This document shows, piece by piece, positions 17,186 to 26,481 of a stretch of 64,000 nt of DNA (position 1 is the stretch's first letter; every line of letters starts with the position of its first letter). The stretch comes from Thiococcus pfennigii (GTDB lineage: Bacteria > Pseudomonadota > Gammaproteobacteria > Chromatiales > Chromatiaceae). The translations under genes and the position numbers were made by a program. The stretch covers positions 62,001 to 126,000 of the forward strand of contig NZ_NRRW01000001.1 of the NCBI RefSeq assembly GCF_016583835.1, read 5' to 3'. The notes beneath the pieces are model-generated. The model did not search any database, was not told the DNA's origin, and saw nothing but the letters and a program-made list of their open reading frames with translations.

Positions 17186-18040
17186 ATGATCGAGATTAGA
17201 CACAAGGTCAGCGGCGCCGTGCTCGCACAGGTCTCGGGCGAGACCCTCGCGGGGGCGGACCTGCGCGAGATGAGCCTCAACGGCGCGGACCTGCGCGGCG
17301 TCGATCTGAGCGGCGCCAACCTGGAGCTCAGCGACCTGGTCGAGGCCGACCTGAGCGCGGCGCGGCTGGTCGGCGCCCTGCTCGTCGGGGTTCGCCTGAG
17401 CGGCGCCGACCTGAGCGGCGCCGACCTCGCTCGGGCGCGCCTCGGAGCCGAGCGCCACGGCCGAGCCGCAATCCTCACCGGCGCGCGCCTTACCCGGGCC
17501 AACCTGCAAGGTGCCGACCTGCGCCACGTCGAGGCCCGCGGCGCCCACCTGGAGGGCGTCGATCTCAGCCACGCCGACCTGCGCGGCACCGACTTCAGCG
17601 GCGCCAACCTCTGCCACGTCGTCGCCAACAATGCCCTCTTCATCAAGGCCGACCTGCGCGAGGCCAACCTCTGCGGCGCCGACCTGCGCGACTGCCACCT
17701 CAACGACGCCAATCTGGCGATGGCCTCGCTGCACGACGCCGATCTCTCGAGCCGGCAGCCCGACGGCTTCACCGTGATCAACCTGGCGAACTTCGACGGC
17801 GCCGACCTGCGCGGCGCGAACCTGCGTCACGTCCTCGCCCAGGACGTCAACATGCGCAATGCCAACCTGACCGACGTCAACTTCACGAACGCCGTCATGG
17901 GCGGCGCGATCCTGCGCCGCGCCGACGTGACGAACGCCGACTTCGCCGGGGTCGAACTCGCGAGCGTGACGATGGAGTTCGCCAACTTCTCGCGGGCGCG
18001 CAACGCCAAGATCCCCGGCTACAAGAAGAACCTTCGCTGA
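17186..18040 (+). CDS. Pentapeptide-repeat protein
   Basis: A 284-residue protein made almost entirely of A(D/N)LXX repeats (GADLREMSLNGADLRGVDLS, ADLSGADLARARL, NFDGADLRGANL). It should fold as a right-handed quadrilateral beta-helix. An interruption with less regular spacing occurs around residues 90-100, and a basic tail (IPGYKKNLR) ends it. There is no signal peptide or membrane segment. Some relatives mimic DNA and protect gyrase, but most have no known role, and none can be assigned here. It is convergent with sat. Confidence 0.85.
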   Translation: MIEIRHKVSGAVLAQVSGETLAGADLREMSLNGADLRGVDLSGANLELSDLVEADLSAARLVGALLVGVRLSGADLSGADLARARLGAERHGRAAILTGARLTRANLQGADLRHVEARGAHLEGVDLSHADLRGTDFSGANLCHVVANNALFIKADLREANLCGADLRDCHLNDANLAMASLHDADLSSRQPDGFTVINLANFDGADLRGANLRHVLAQDVNMRNANLTDVNFTNAVMGGAILRRADVTNADFAGVELASVTMEFANFSRARNAKIPGYKKNLR

Positions 18041-18084
18041 GGCCAGCGCGGCGCGGCGGCCGCGCCGCCACGGGGGTCTTCGGT

Positions 18085-19272
18085 TCAGGCCGGCGAGCGG
18101 TAGTAGTCCATCAGGATCTGCGCGACCTCGGGCCGGGAGAACTCCGGCGGCGGGGCGATCCCGTCGCTCAGCATCTCGCGGACCCTGGTACCGGAGAGGA
18201 GGACGAAGTCGTCCTTCGTGTGGTCCGGGGCCTCGCGCATCATGACGACCCGGTTGAGCTTCTTCGAGTAGGCCGTATGGTCGGCCTTGAAGATCTCGAT
18301 TTCGAGCGCCCCCTGAGGCACCTCGGTATCGAAGATCTCCTGGGCGTCGAAGGCGCCGTAGTAGTCGCCGACGCCGGCATGGTCCCGGCCGATGATGAAG
18401 TGGGTCGCCCCCATGTTCTGACGGAAGTAGGCGTGCAGGACCGCCTCGCGGGGACCGGCGTAGAGCATGTCGAAACCGTAGCCGGTGACCATGGCGCTGT
18501 TCGGCGCGAAGTAGAGCTCGACCATCTTGCGGATCGCCGCATCGCGCACCGGGGCCGGGATATCGCCCGGCTTGAGCTTGCCCAACAGCATGTGGATCAC
18601 GAGGCCATCGCAGCCGAGTCGCTCCATCGCCATGTGACAGAGTTCCTCGTGGGCGAGGTGCATCGGGTTGCGGGTCTGGAAGGCGACGACGCGCCGCCAG
18701 CCCCGCTCGATGATCTCGTTGCGGATCTCCACGGCGGTGCGGAAGGTGTCGGGAAAATCCTGCTGGAAGTACGAGAAATGGAGGACCTCGATCGGCCCCG
18801 AGACGAGGAAACGCCCCTGGGACTGGAAGGTCGCGACGCCCGGGTGGGCCGGGTCATCGGTGCGATAGACCTGGTGCGTCATCTGGGCCATCTGGCTGTC
18901 GTCGACCCGCTCGATGCGCTCGACGTCCATGACGGCGAGGACCGGATGACCCTCGAGGTTGGGGTCGCGCAGCGCGATCCGCGAGGCCCCGCGAATGGCC
19001 TCGACGTCGTCGAGCAGACAGAGGACCGGCACCGGAAAGAAGCGACCGTCGGTCGTCGTCATCGACTCGGCGACGCTCAGGGCGTCGGCCAGCCCCATGA
19101 AACCCGGCAGGGGCGAGAAATAGCCCCCGGCCAGCATCACGGCGTTGCCGGCCGCCTGCGAGCTGATCAGGACCGACGGCAGGCCCTCGGCCTCACTGGA
19201 AAGGGCGTGGTGGCGTGCGGAATCATATACGAAACGTGGCTTAAGGACGTCAGAACCGACTGGCTTGATCAT
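18085..19272 (-). CDS. sat: ATP sulfurylase, homo-oligomeric (dissimilatory) type
   Basis: A 395-residue sulfate adenylyltransferase. In sulfur oxidisers it runs in reverse, making ATP and sulfate from APS and pyrophosphate. The PUA-like N-terminal domain is followed by the catalytic domain with VVAFQTRNPMHLAHEELCHM (QTRN and HxxH nucleotide-binding motifs), GRDHAGVGDYYG and LSGTRVREML. No kinase domain is fused. The ATG at 19272 follows AGGAGG at a short 3-base spacing; another ATG lies four codons upstream without a ribosome site. No apr genes are adjacent, unlike in many sulfur bacteria. Confidence 0.95.
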   Translation of the reverse strand: MIKPVGSDVLKPRFVYDSARHHALSSEAEGLPSVLISSQAAGNAVMLAGGYFSPLPGFMGLADALSVAESMTTTDGRFFPVPVLCLLDDVEAIRGASRIALRDPNLEGHPVLAVMDVERIERVDDSQMAQMTHQVYRTDDPAHPGVATFQSQGRFLVSGPIEVLHFSYFQQDFPDTFRTAVEIRNEIIERGWRRVVAFQTRNPMHLAHEELCHMAMERLGCDGLVIHMLLGKLKPGDIPAPVRDAAIRKMVELYFAPNSAMVTGYGFDMLYAGPREAVLHAYFRQNMGATHFIIGRDHAGVGDYYGAFDAQEIFDTEVPQGALEIEIFKADHTAYSKKLNRVVMMREAPDHTKDDFVLLSGTRVREMLSDGIAPPPEFSRPEVAQILMDYYRSPA

Positions 19273-19408
19273 GGGCCTCCTCATCGATGCGACGACGGAC
19301 GTCGGGGTATGGCCCGCTCCGCCTTTATCCGATTCTCAAATAGGGTGCGGCCCTCGGCCGCCGGGCGAACCTTACCACGCGAAGCGGCTCCCCGCGTCCG
19401 GGACTCTG

Positions 19409-19437
19409 TTTATGGCCCCAGAAAATTCCGCTACACT
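19409..19437 (+). promoter_or_regulatory. Candidate promoter of the 72-residue protein gene
   Basis: TTTATG (19409-19414) and TACACT (19432-19437) are separated by exactly 17 bases, in a locally AT-rich patch 80 bases before the start codon at 19519. The -35 match is poor (3 of 6). Confidence 0.4.
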
Positions 19438-19518
19438 CGCTTCGGTACTCGCGCGCCGCAGGGGCAGCGGCGGCGTCCGCGTCGCGATCCGCGACCAGGC
19501 ATATCGGGAGATGGCTAG

Positions 19519-19737
19519 ATGCCTTACTATATCTACAGGATCGAGCCGCCGCTGATCCTAACCCATCTGGACACGAAAGGCAGCTATCAGGAGGCGCGCG
19601 GGCGTGTGCGCGACCTGAGGGCAACCCGGGGTGCCGATGACACGACCCTGTACCGGATGATCTTCGCCCACCACGAGGCCGAGGCCGAACGACTGCTGTC
19701 GATCCCGCGCGACGAGCGCGTCATCGGCGAAGACTAG
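19519..19737 (+). CDS. Small protein of unknown function
   Basis: A 72-residue soluble protein beginning MPYYIYRIEPPLILTHLDTK. Charged, with a predicted beta start and helical C-terminal half (YRMIFAHHEAEAERLLSIPR). GGAG lies about eight bases before the ATG, and a plausible promoter sits upstream, so it is likely real. I do not recognise the family beyond its resemblance to short conserved hypotheticals of sulfur-oxidising gammaproteobacteria. Followed by the DUF1631 gene after 150 bases. Confidence 0.65.
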   Translation: MPYYIYRIEPPLILTHLDTKGSYQEARGRVRDLRATRGADDTTLYRMIFAHHEAEAERLLSIPRDERVIGED

Positions 19738-19887
19738 GGGCCCGGCGCGCGACGACATGGAGTCGATGCCCGAGACGGCAGCACCAACGGCGAATTCAAT
19801 GACCCCGGAACCGCTTCCGTCCGCCGGCATCGGGTCGCGAGCGTCCCCGCCGACCATGACAGCCGACACTCGATCGCGATAGCCGAC

Positions 19888-22212
19888 ATGTCAGAGCCAC
19901 GAAAACAGCGGCAGATCAGGGCGACTCGCCACGATACGGTGCTCGATGCCTGTCGCGACACGGCGCTCGTCATCATCGATGCCCAGTTCATCGAGATGTT
20001 CGATCACTGCGACGCCGTGCTGCTCGACTTCGCCGAACGGGCCGAGAACAATGCCCTGCAGGGCCGATTCTTCGAGGCCATGAACCTGCTGCAGCGGCGC
20101 CGCGCCGACATCGAACACACCTTCCGTGTCGAGATCAACCGCGGCTTCGAACGCTTTGCCCGCTACGGCCGGCTCACCGACGAGGACGGCGGATTCTCCG
20201 CCGATGGCATCGAGCTGGCCCTCATCGAGCCAGAGGACATGGAGGAGTCGGTCGCCTGCGAGAACCTCACGATGCGGGCCAACGCGAGCTTCTTTCCGGA
20301 CCTCTACGCCCTGGCGCAGCGCCTTGCGGTCGTCAACGGCGGGCTCAAGCTCAAGGACTCGGAGATCCCCGCCGGCCCCCACCACCTGGTCCGCTCGTTC
20401 CGCCGCTCGCTCGAGAGCCTCGATGTCGAGGTCAAGATCAAGGTCATCCTCTATGCCCTGTTCGACCGCTTCGTCATCCGCCAGTTGACCAAGGTCTACG
20501 ACGAGCTGAACCGGCACCTGAAGGAGGCCGGGATCCTGCCGAATCTCAAGCCCGTTCCGCTGCGCACCGACGGGGGCTCGGCCCAGCGGCCCCGGCCAAC
20601 GGCCGCCGGGGACGACAAGCCGACCCCGAAGGACGCAAGCGGTGCCAAGGCGAAGACCGCGACGGCCGCCCACCGGACGGCCTCGCCCGACGGGGGGCAC
20701 GACGACCAGCCATCGCTGGCCAATGAACTGTTCGGCTCGATCCTCGACCTCATGGCCAAGCGCCGCCCGGACGGCGAGGCCCGCGCGGCGCTGGATCTCG
20801 ATGCGCCGTCGAACCCGCAGTTGCTCAGCGCGATCAGCCGCATCCAATCCCTGTCGCGCGCCGATCTGGGCAGCGCTGCCGGCGGAACGGAGGCCTTCGC
20901 CCCCGATGTCGAGGTCGATGCGGCCTTCCTCGATCGGGTCAAGGTGACGCTCGCCGACGAGCGCCGACAGATCCGCGAACAGGTCGACGAAACCGACCTG
21001 TCGGCCGTCGACAGCGACCTGATCGACCTGATCGGCATGCTCTTCGAGTACATGCTCAACGACCCGATCCTGCCCAATTCGGCCAAGGCGCTGCTCAGCC
21101 ACCTACATACCCCTTATCTCAAGGTGGCCCTGATCGACCGACGCATGCTCGTCGACAACCGTCACCCGGCCCGCCACCTGCTCGATCAGATGATCGAGGC
21201 CGGCAGCCTCTGGGTCGAGGAAGGCAACCCCAACCGTGGCATCTTCCCGGCGATGCGCCGGACGGTCGACCGCGTGCTGATGGAGTTCGACGACGACATT
21301 GCCCTCTTCGACGAATTGCTGGCCGATTTCGAGGCGGCGGTGCAGGAGCAGCGGCGCCGCATCGAGACCATGGAGCAGCGCAGCCAGGACACGCTTCGCG
21401 GCCGAGAGCGCCTCCAGGTGGCCCGTCAGAAGACCATGCGCACGGTCCAGGAACTGATCGGGCGACGCCCGCTGCCGGACGCCGTCCTCGCCTTCCTGAG
21501 CGGGGCCTGGACCGATCACCTGGTCTTCACGTCGCTGCGTGAACCCGAACAGGGCGAGGGCTGGCAGCGGGCCATCGCGATGGCCGAGAAGCTCGTCGAC
21601 CTCTTCGACCCACGGCGCGAGGCGGCGTCGGCCGAGGCGATCGGCGCGGTGCGCGATGCCATCCGCGCGCAGACCCAGACGATGGACGACGTCCACCGCG
21701 ACACCATCGAAGGCCTGCTCGCGCTGCTCGATCAACCGCCGGCGCAGTGGCCACGCCCGACGCCGGGCACCCCGCCGACCCCGGATGAGGCGGCGTCGCC
21801 CGAAGCAGCGCACGACGCCGGTCTGCCACCGAGCGAGGCACTGGCGATGGACGACGAGGACGAGAACGACGACGTCTCGGATGAGGAGAAAGCACTGCTG
21901 GAGGAGCTGCGTCAGCTGCGCTTCGGGACCTGGTTGGAGCTCACCCCGAGCGACGGCGGACGGCCACGCCACATCAAGCTATCCTGGATGAGCCCCCTGA
22001 CCTCGACCTGCATGTTCGTCGATCGCTCGGGGATGCAGGCCGAGGTCAAGGGCCTGCGCGAGTTGGCCCAGGAGATCCTCGCCGGGCGGGCCCGGATCGT
22101 CCCGCCTCCGAAGCACCCGTTCATCGACCGCGCCCTGATGTCGATTCGCAAGGTCCTCGGCGGGGGCGACAAAGGAGACGCAGCGTTGCCCCAAACCGAC
22201 CGAGCCCCCTGA
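19888..22212 (+). CDS. DUF1631 family protein
   Basis: A 774-residue cytoplasmic protein of the DUF1631 family, sometimes mislabelled as thymidine phosphorylase. The conserved N-terminal helical region (VLDACRDTALVIIDAQFIEM; AENNALQGRFFEAMNLLQRR) and the central region (LIDLIGMLFEYMLNDPILPN; DRVLMEFDDDIALFDELLAD) are present. A low-complexity Ala/Thr/Asp-rich linker lies at about residues 230-270. The C-terminal 110 residues (LRQLRFGTWLELTPSDGGRP, LSWMSPLTSTCMFVDRSG) resemble a PilZ-like beta-barrel without an obvious RxxxR. Function unknown; a c-di-GMP link is speculative. Confidence 0.82.
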   Translation: MSEPRKQRQIRATRHDTVLDACRDTALVIIDAQFIEMFDHCDAVLLDFAERAENNALQGRFFEAMNLLQRRRADIEHTFRVEINRGFERFARYGRLTDEDGGFSADGIELALIEPEDMEESVACENLTMRANASFFPDLYALAQRLAVVNGGLKLKDSEIPAGPHHLVRSFRRSLESLDVEVKIKVILYALFDRFVIRQLTKVYDELNRHLKEAGILPNLKPVPLRTDGGSAQRPRPTAAGDDKPTPKDASGAKAKTATAAHRTASPDGGHDDQPSLANELFGSILDLMAKRRPDGEARAALDLDAPSNPQLLSAISRIQSLSRADLGSAAGGTEAFAPDVEVDAAFLDRVKVTLADERRQIREQVDETDLSAVDSDLIDLIGMLFEYMLNDPILPNSAKALLSHLHTPYLKVALIDRRMLVDNRHPARHLLDQMIEAGSLWVEEGNPNRGIFPAMRRTVDRVLMEFDDDIALFDELLADFEAAVQEQRRRIETMEQRSQDTLRGRERLQVARQKTMRTVQELIGRRPLPDAVLAFLSGAWTDHLVFTSLREPEQGEGWQRAIAMAEKLVDLFDPRREAASAEAIGAVRDAIRAQTQTMDDVHRDTIEGLLALLDQPPAQWPRPTPGTPPTPDEAASPEAAHDAGLPPSEALAMDDEDENDDVSDEEKALLEELRQLRFGTWLELTPSDGGRPRHIKLSWMSPLTSTCMFVDRSGMQAEVKGLRELAQEILAGRARIVPPPKHPFIDRALMSIRKVLGGGDKGDAALPQTDRAP

Positions 22213-22253
22213 ACCCCTGGACTCGCGACACACCGACGTGCGCCGAATCCCGC

Positions 22254-22931
22254 TCAGCGGGCGGCAAGTTGGGTCACGGCGGCACGCTCGGCCCAGTAGA
22301 ACTGGAGTACCTTGCGCACGTAGGTCTGGGTCTCGGGATAGGGCGGGATCTTGCGGCCGTGGCGGATCACGGCATTCTCCCCGGCATTGTAGCCGGCCAG
22401 CGCGAGCGACAGATCCTCGTCGAAGAGGTCGAGGAGATCCCGCAGATAGGCGGCACCGCCGCGCACGTTCTCGACCGGGTTCCAGATATCGCGGACCTCG
22501 TAGCGCTCGGCCGTCGCCGGGATCAGTTGCATCAGACCGATCGCACCGGCCGACGAAACGGCGCTCGGATCGTAGGCCGACTCGGCCCGGATCACGGCGT
22601 GCAGCAACTCGGGCGACAACCGATAGCGCAACGCCATCGATCGCACCACGCCATCGTAGCCGGCGCGCCGCTCGGCCAGCGACCCGCTGGCCTTCGGCGT
22701 TCCCGACGCGGTGACGCGGCTATAGGCGAGGAGCCGCCGCTGCGCATCGCGGTTCTCCTCGGCCAGCCCCTTCGCCGACCGCCGCCATTCGAGGCTCAGG
22801 TCCTTGCGGCCGAGCGGCTTGTCGGTGAAGATCACATTGCCCTGGGCGTCCGTGTACTTGTACACGTCGCTCAGTGCAGGGACGGCGATCCAACACAGCA
22901 AGGCTATCACGCAGACTCTCGCGCACACCAT
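22254..22931 (-). CDS. Lytic transglycosylase with N-terminal DUF4124
   Basis: A 225-residue exported murein lytic transglycosylase. A signal peptide (VCVIALLCWIAVPALS) is followed by a DUF4124 strand (VYKYTDAQGNVIFTDKPLG) and a C-terminal SLT domain. The catalytic glutamate is in HAVIRAESAYDPSAVSSAGA, then IGLMQLIPATAERY, NVRGGAAYLRDLLD and ALAGYNAGENAV. The ATG at 22931 is preceded by GGGGAGGGGAAG. It cleaves the glycan strand of peptidoglycan; it is convergent with the DUF1631 gene. Confidence 0.92.
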   Translation of the reverse strand: MVCARVCVIALLCWIAVPALSDVYKYTDAQGNVIFTDKPLGRKDLSLEWRRSAKGLAEENRDAQRRLLAYSRVTASGTPKASGSLAERRAGYDGVVRSMALRYRLSPELLHAVIRAESAYDPSAVSSAGAIGLMQLIPATAERYEVRDIWNPVENVRGGAAYLRDLLDLFDEDLSLALAGYNAGENAVIRHGRKIPPYPETQTYVRKVLQFYWAERAAVTQLAAR

Positions 22932-23481
22932 CTTCCCCTCCCCAGGCCCTCCGCGAGGGCAAGCGAGCCGACGCCCGAAGGCGCCGAAGAGACCGGTCCC
23001 CCTTCCTACCGGCACCCGGAACAGCGAACCCGACTTGGCCGCCCCGCCCCGCAAGGGCATGCCGAATCGCCGGAAGGCGCCCCGCCACCGCTAGCCGGCT
23101 AGCCCCAAACGGGAAACGCCTTAGCGCTCGGCGTCGCCCGCGCCCCCCGGCACGACGGATGGCTCGACGCCGCAACGCCCAGTCGCAACGAGCGGCGCCC
23201 AGGGCGGTGCAACGATTACCATCGTGGCCCGGATCATAAGCAATTCGACAACCCTGTTCCAGACCTGGCAACGGCACGCCACACGTGGACCGCGGACCGC
23301 GCTGGTCGACGCGTGCTACAGGCCTCCCCTAATGGCACACCATCATTGCTCGTCACGGTGCGGCAATAAACGCAAGTCGCTGACTGAAATAGACAAGGCC
23401 AGGAATACTGTGACCAAATCGACCTTTTCGACGATGGTCCCCCGCGTCTTGGCGAGGACCCGGTGGCAACAAACCGGCGCC

Positions 23482-23585
23482 GCCTCGATTGGCCTCGATG
23501 GCAGACATTTGGCGGCCCCTCAATCGTTGCGAACCGGTATCGGACGGCACGCGCGATCAATTCCGAGCATTGCGCCAATCGAGGC
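23482..23585. repeat. 12-bp perfect inverted repeat, 80-base spacing
   Basis: GCCTCGATTGGC (23482-23493) is exactly complementary to GCCAATCGAGGC (23574-23585). The arms could close a structured RNA of about 100 bases, or mark a protein-binding or recombination site. Confidence 0.5.
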
Positions 23586-23725
23586 CACGCGGGGCCTGGC
23601 AAGGCCGCTCACGACAGTCGGCGCCATCTGCAAAAGAGCAAAAATGCCCAATCACAACAATTAGGTGCAATCGCGCAACAGAATGTGGCGTGACAGGACA
23701 TTAACCCATTTTCACCAAGAAAAAT

Positions 23726-23753
23726 TTGCTTAATGGCACTCGCTCCTTATAAT
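23726..23753 (+). promoter_or_regulatory. Candidate sigma70 promoter of the MepK-like gene
   Basis: A consensus TATAAT (23748-23753) stands 16 bases after TTGCTT (23726-23731) in an AT-rich stretch. It lies 38 bases before the TTG start at 23792. The perfect -10 makes this the best promoter candidate in the window. Confidence 0.6.
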
Positions 23754-23791
23754 CCGGCGCGTCGACATAAAATAATCGCGGAGGGGTACCC

Positions 23792-24319
23792 TTGAACCGA
23801 CGAATCTTCCTTGGTATTGCGCTCGCTGCAACCGCAGCACCCGCCTTTGCCACCAAGACCGACGCCAAGCCACGCTTCCTCTCCTTCCACCACCAACACA
23901 CCGACGAGCGGCTCACCGTCTGCTATCGGATCGGCGACAACTATCAGCGCAGCGAATTAGGGAAGATCAACCACCTGTTCAGGGATTTCCGCACCGGCGA
24001 TATCGTCCCGATCGACCCCAAACTACTCGATATCCTCTACGATGTCCGCCGATCGATCGGCAACGAGGATGCCATCTACGAGGTCTTGAGCGCCTACCGC
24101 TCCCCGCAGACCAACGCGATGCTGCGCAGCCGCTCCAGCCGCGTCGCCAAGAAGAGCCTGCACCTGACCGGGCAAGCGGTCGATGTGCGCCTCGCGAACA
24201 CCCGCAGCCGACGGGTCCGGGACATCGCGGTCGCACTGGGCCGTGGTGGCGTCGGCTATTATCCGAGGTCCGATTTCGTCCACCTGGATACTGGGACCGT
24301 GCGCCGCTGGGTCGCCTGA
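23792..24319 (+). CDS. MepK/YcbK-like murein endopeptidase (DUF882, M15 family)
   Basis: A 175-residue exported peptidase. The signal segment has a twin Arg (MNRRIFLGIALAATAAPAFA). The M15-type zinc site is visible as HLTGQAVDVRL (first His and the Asp) and SDFVHLDTGTVRRW (second His); YEVLSAYRSPQTNAML is the usual preceding block. Family members cut 3-3 or 4-3 peptidoglycan crosslinks. Translation starts at TTG: GGAGGGG five bases upstream and the family's typical NRRxFL start support it. It is about 860 bases from, and divergent to, a lytic transglycosylase gene. Confidence 0.88.
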   Translation: MNRRIFLGIALAATAAPAFATKTDAKPRFLSFHHQHTDERLTVCYRIGDNYQRSELGKINHLFRDFRTGDIVPIDPKLLDILYDVRRSIGNEDAIYEVLSAYRSPQTNAMLRSRSSRVAKKSLHLTGQAVDVRLANTRSRRVRDIAVALGRGGVGYYPRSDFVHLDTGTVRRWVA

Positions 24320-24636
24320 CCGCGGCCGGAGCGTCTCGCGCGGCGGATCGCCGGCCGCGCCGATCATCGGCCGCGTCGGATGGGCGGGGCCCATCGCCAG
24401 CTCCCGAACGCGCGCCACCTCTGCCCGGACCGCAACGGCCAACTGCATCGGCTGCGACGTAGCGGCCTTGGCCGGGCCAGTGCGCCCGCGCCGCGTTCTT
24501 CGGGAAAGGACAGATTGCGCGCACCATAACGCGACAGGCGGCGCCACAGCGCTGGGGGTACGCCGCGCGCTCGCCCGGCACGCGCGCCGGCGGTTCTCGA
24601 ACCGCTCCGCAGGGTGGGCAGGGCCGTGCCCTGCGT
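24320..24636. other. Intergenic region, nothing recognised
   Basis: A 317-base convergent spacer between the MepK-like and RNB genes. It contains short GC-rich inverted motifs (for example GCGGCCG at 24321 with CGGCCGC at about 24351) but no T tract, RNA gene or credible reading frame. Confidence 0.5.
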
Positions 24637-26481
24637 TCACTTGGTGGCGAAGATCGCGCCGAGTTCCGGCAGGTCGACCTCGCGCAGCGCGAGCCGCACG
24701 CGCGCATTCAAGGCCGCCTCGTGACGCACGCGGACTCGCGTCTCCAGCGCCAACTCCGGGATCAGGACCGTGCACTTGTGCTCGTCGATCTCGACGACGA
24801 CCCCCTCGCCGCGCCAGTCGCGCTGGGCCTGCAGATGGACGAGCTTCCAGTGCTGGTTCGACAGGCGTTCGGCGCGACGCACCAGGGCGCTGGCCGTATC
24901 CGCCTCCGCGACCCGCAGCATCACCTCGTCGGCGCCGAGCGGTGCCTCGCCGCGCAGCCAGGCGCGCAGCTGCTGGTGCACGATGAGGTCGGAATAGCGA
25001 CGCAGCGGACTGGTCGCGCGCGTATACAGGGGCAGCCCGAGGCCGGCATGGGGCTCGGGCTCGCGGACCAGCCGCGTCGGCTTGAACTTGCGCCGGTAGG
25101 CGTACATCCCGGCCAGGTCGAGCGGCGCCTCCGAGCCGTTCGGGGCATTCGGGGCCGGTTGGCAGGCATAGGGGATCGGGATCCCCTGCTCCCGGCAGAA
25201 GGTCGCGGTCGCCTCGCCGGCCATCAGCATCGCGTCGGTCACGAGCGCCCGACTGCGCAGGCGCGCCAGCGGACGGATCAGGACGCGACCGTCGCGCACC
25301 CGCACGCTGACCTCCGGCAGGTCGATGCTGGCCGCCTGACGGGCCTCGCGACGGGCACGAAACGGGGCGAGAAAGGCATTCATCGCGGCGAACGGCGACG
25401 CCTCGATGCGGCCCTCGACCGCCTCGTAGGTCAGGCGTTCGACCCGGATCCAGGTGCGCTCGACCCGCAGATCGATCGGCTCCCCGCTCGGCCCGCAGCG
25501 AAAGCCGAATGAGAGCGCCGGCGAGACCGCCTGGAGCCCGAGGCCGAGGCGTGTCGTCACCTCGCCCGGCAGCATGTTGACGATGCCCTCCGGGAGATAG
25601 AGGTTGGCGCCGCGGGCGCGCGCCTCGCGCTCCAGCTCGCCCGCGGGCGAGACCAGCGCGGCGACGTCGGCGACATGGACCCAGAGCCGCTCGCCCTCGG
25701 GCCCTTGTTCGAGGCTCAGGGCGTCGTCCGGATCCTCGTTGCCCTCGTCGTCGATCGCGTACGCGCTCAGGTGCGTCAGGTCGAGGCGCGCCTCCTCCGG
25801 CAGCGCCGGCACCACCAGCGTCGGATCCTCGATCACGGCCCCGACGCGCCGCGGATAGGGGTTGTAATCGCCCGGCCAATAGCCGCAATCGACGAGCGCC
25901 CGGTGGGCATTCTGCGGCGTCTCCTGGTGGCCGAGCGCCTGGAGGATGCGGCTACGCTCGCCCTGACCAAGGGCCAGTCGCTCGACCTCCAGCAGGCGCT
26001 CGCGATCCTCGGGGGCCGGCCGGGCCAGGCGCACGCGCTCGAGGAAGCCGCGCCAATCGGCCTCGGCCGCCGCCTTCGCCTCGCGCTCGGCACGGTCGCG
26101 CTCGACGGCCTCGCGCGTGCGCACCTGGATCGCGGCCGGGCTGCCGGTGAAGTGCACGCCGGCCGCGACATGCTGCCAGACCGCCCAGCAGCCCGCCGGC
26201 GTATAGCAATCGAAGACCAGCTCCGTGAGCTCCTTCAGATCCGTCTCGCCGCCCTCGAGCAGCGACCAGGCCTCCTCGATCTCGCCGCGACAAGGCGTCA
26301 GTTCCGCCAGGCTGCGCAGCGGCCCCGGATGCAGCAGCTCGATGTCCTTCGGCCGGACGCGCTTCTTCTGTCCACCCTCGAGCTCGATCTCGATCTTCTC
26401 GCCGATCGCGACCACCCGCGCCGGATAAAGCTTGTAGAGGACCAGGCTGTCGGACTGGGGGATCGATTGCTGATGCGGCAA
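24637..26481 (-). CDS. RNB-domain 3'-5' exoribonuclease (RNase II/R family)
   Basis: A protein of about 614 residues whose central RNB catalytic domain carries the metal-binding acidic cluster in YAIDDEGNEDPDDALSLEQG, followed by LWVHVADVAALV, GIVNMLPGEVTTRLGLGLQA and the arginine-rich TRATSPLRRYSDLIVHQQL. A short S1-like tail ends it (GEGVVVEIDEHKCTVLIPEL). The N-terminal region is not a classical cold-shock pair, so it is closer to the variant RNB group than to E. coli rnb. Start uncertain: I prefer the TTG at 26481, since the ATG at 26595 would run past a probable ygfZ promoter. Confidence 0.88.
   Translation of the reverse strand: MPHQQSIPQSDSLVLYKLYPARVVAIGEKIEIELEGGQKKRVRPKDIELLHPGPLRSLAELTPCRGEIEEAWSLLEGGETDLKELTELVFDCYTPAGCWAVWQHVAAGVHFTGSPAAIQVRTREAVERDRAEREAKAAAEADWRGFLERVRLARPAPEDRERLLEVERLALGQGERSRILQALGHQETPQNAHRALVDCGYWPGDYNPYPRRVGAVIEDPTLVVPALPEEARLDLTHLSAYAIDDEGNEDPDDALSLEQGPEGERLWVHVADVAALVSPAGELEREARARGANLYLPEGIVNMLPGEVTTRLGLGLQAVSPALSFGFRCGPSGEPIDLRVERTWIRVERLTYEAVEGRIEASPFAAMNAFLAPFRARREARQAASIDLPEVSVRVRDGRVLIRPLARLRSRALVTDAMLMAGEATATFCREQGIPIPYACQPAPNAPNGSEAPLDLAGMYAYRRKFKPTRLVREPEPHAGLGLPLYTRATSPLRRYSDLIVHQQLRAWLRGEAPLGADEVMLRVAEADTASALVRRAERLSNQHWKLVHLQAQRDWRGEGVVVEIDEHKCTVLIPELALETRVRVRHEAALNARVRLALREVDLPELGAIFATK

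Larger units (their letters stand above)
22932..23791. other. Long non-coding interval with reduced GC
   Basis: I see no credible protein gene in these 860 bases: open frames here are short, biased toward Arg/Ala/Pro and lack ribosome sites. From about 23330 onward the sequence is poorer in G and C than its surroundings. A 12-bp perfect inverted repeat (23482-23493 with 23574-23585) and the mepK-like promoter lie inside. No tRNA signature was found. An unannotated small RNA or the decayed remnant of a gene is possible. Confidence 0.55.

Noticed and set aside
23224-23704. Several short open frames in the 23-kb interval
   Set aside because: They overlap one another in different frames, lack ribosome sites and show no recognisable family.
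24320-24360. Possible terminator after the MepK-like gene
   Set aside because: The GCGGCCG/CGGCCGC pair is far apart, and no T tract follows.
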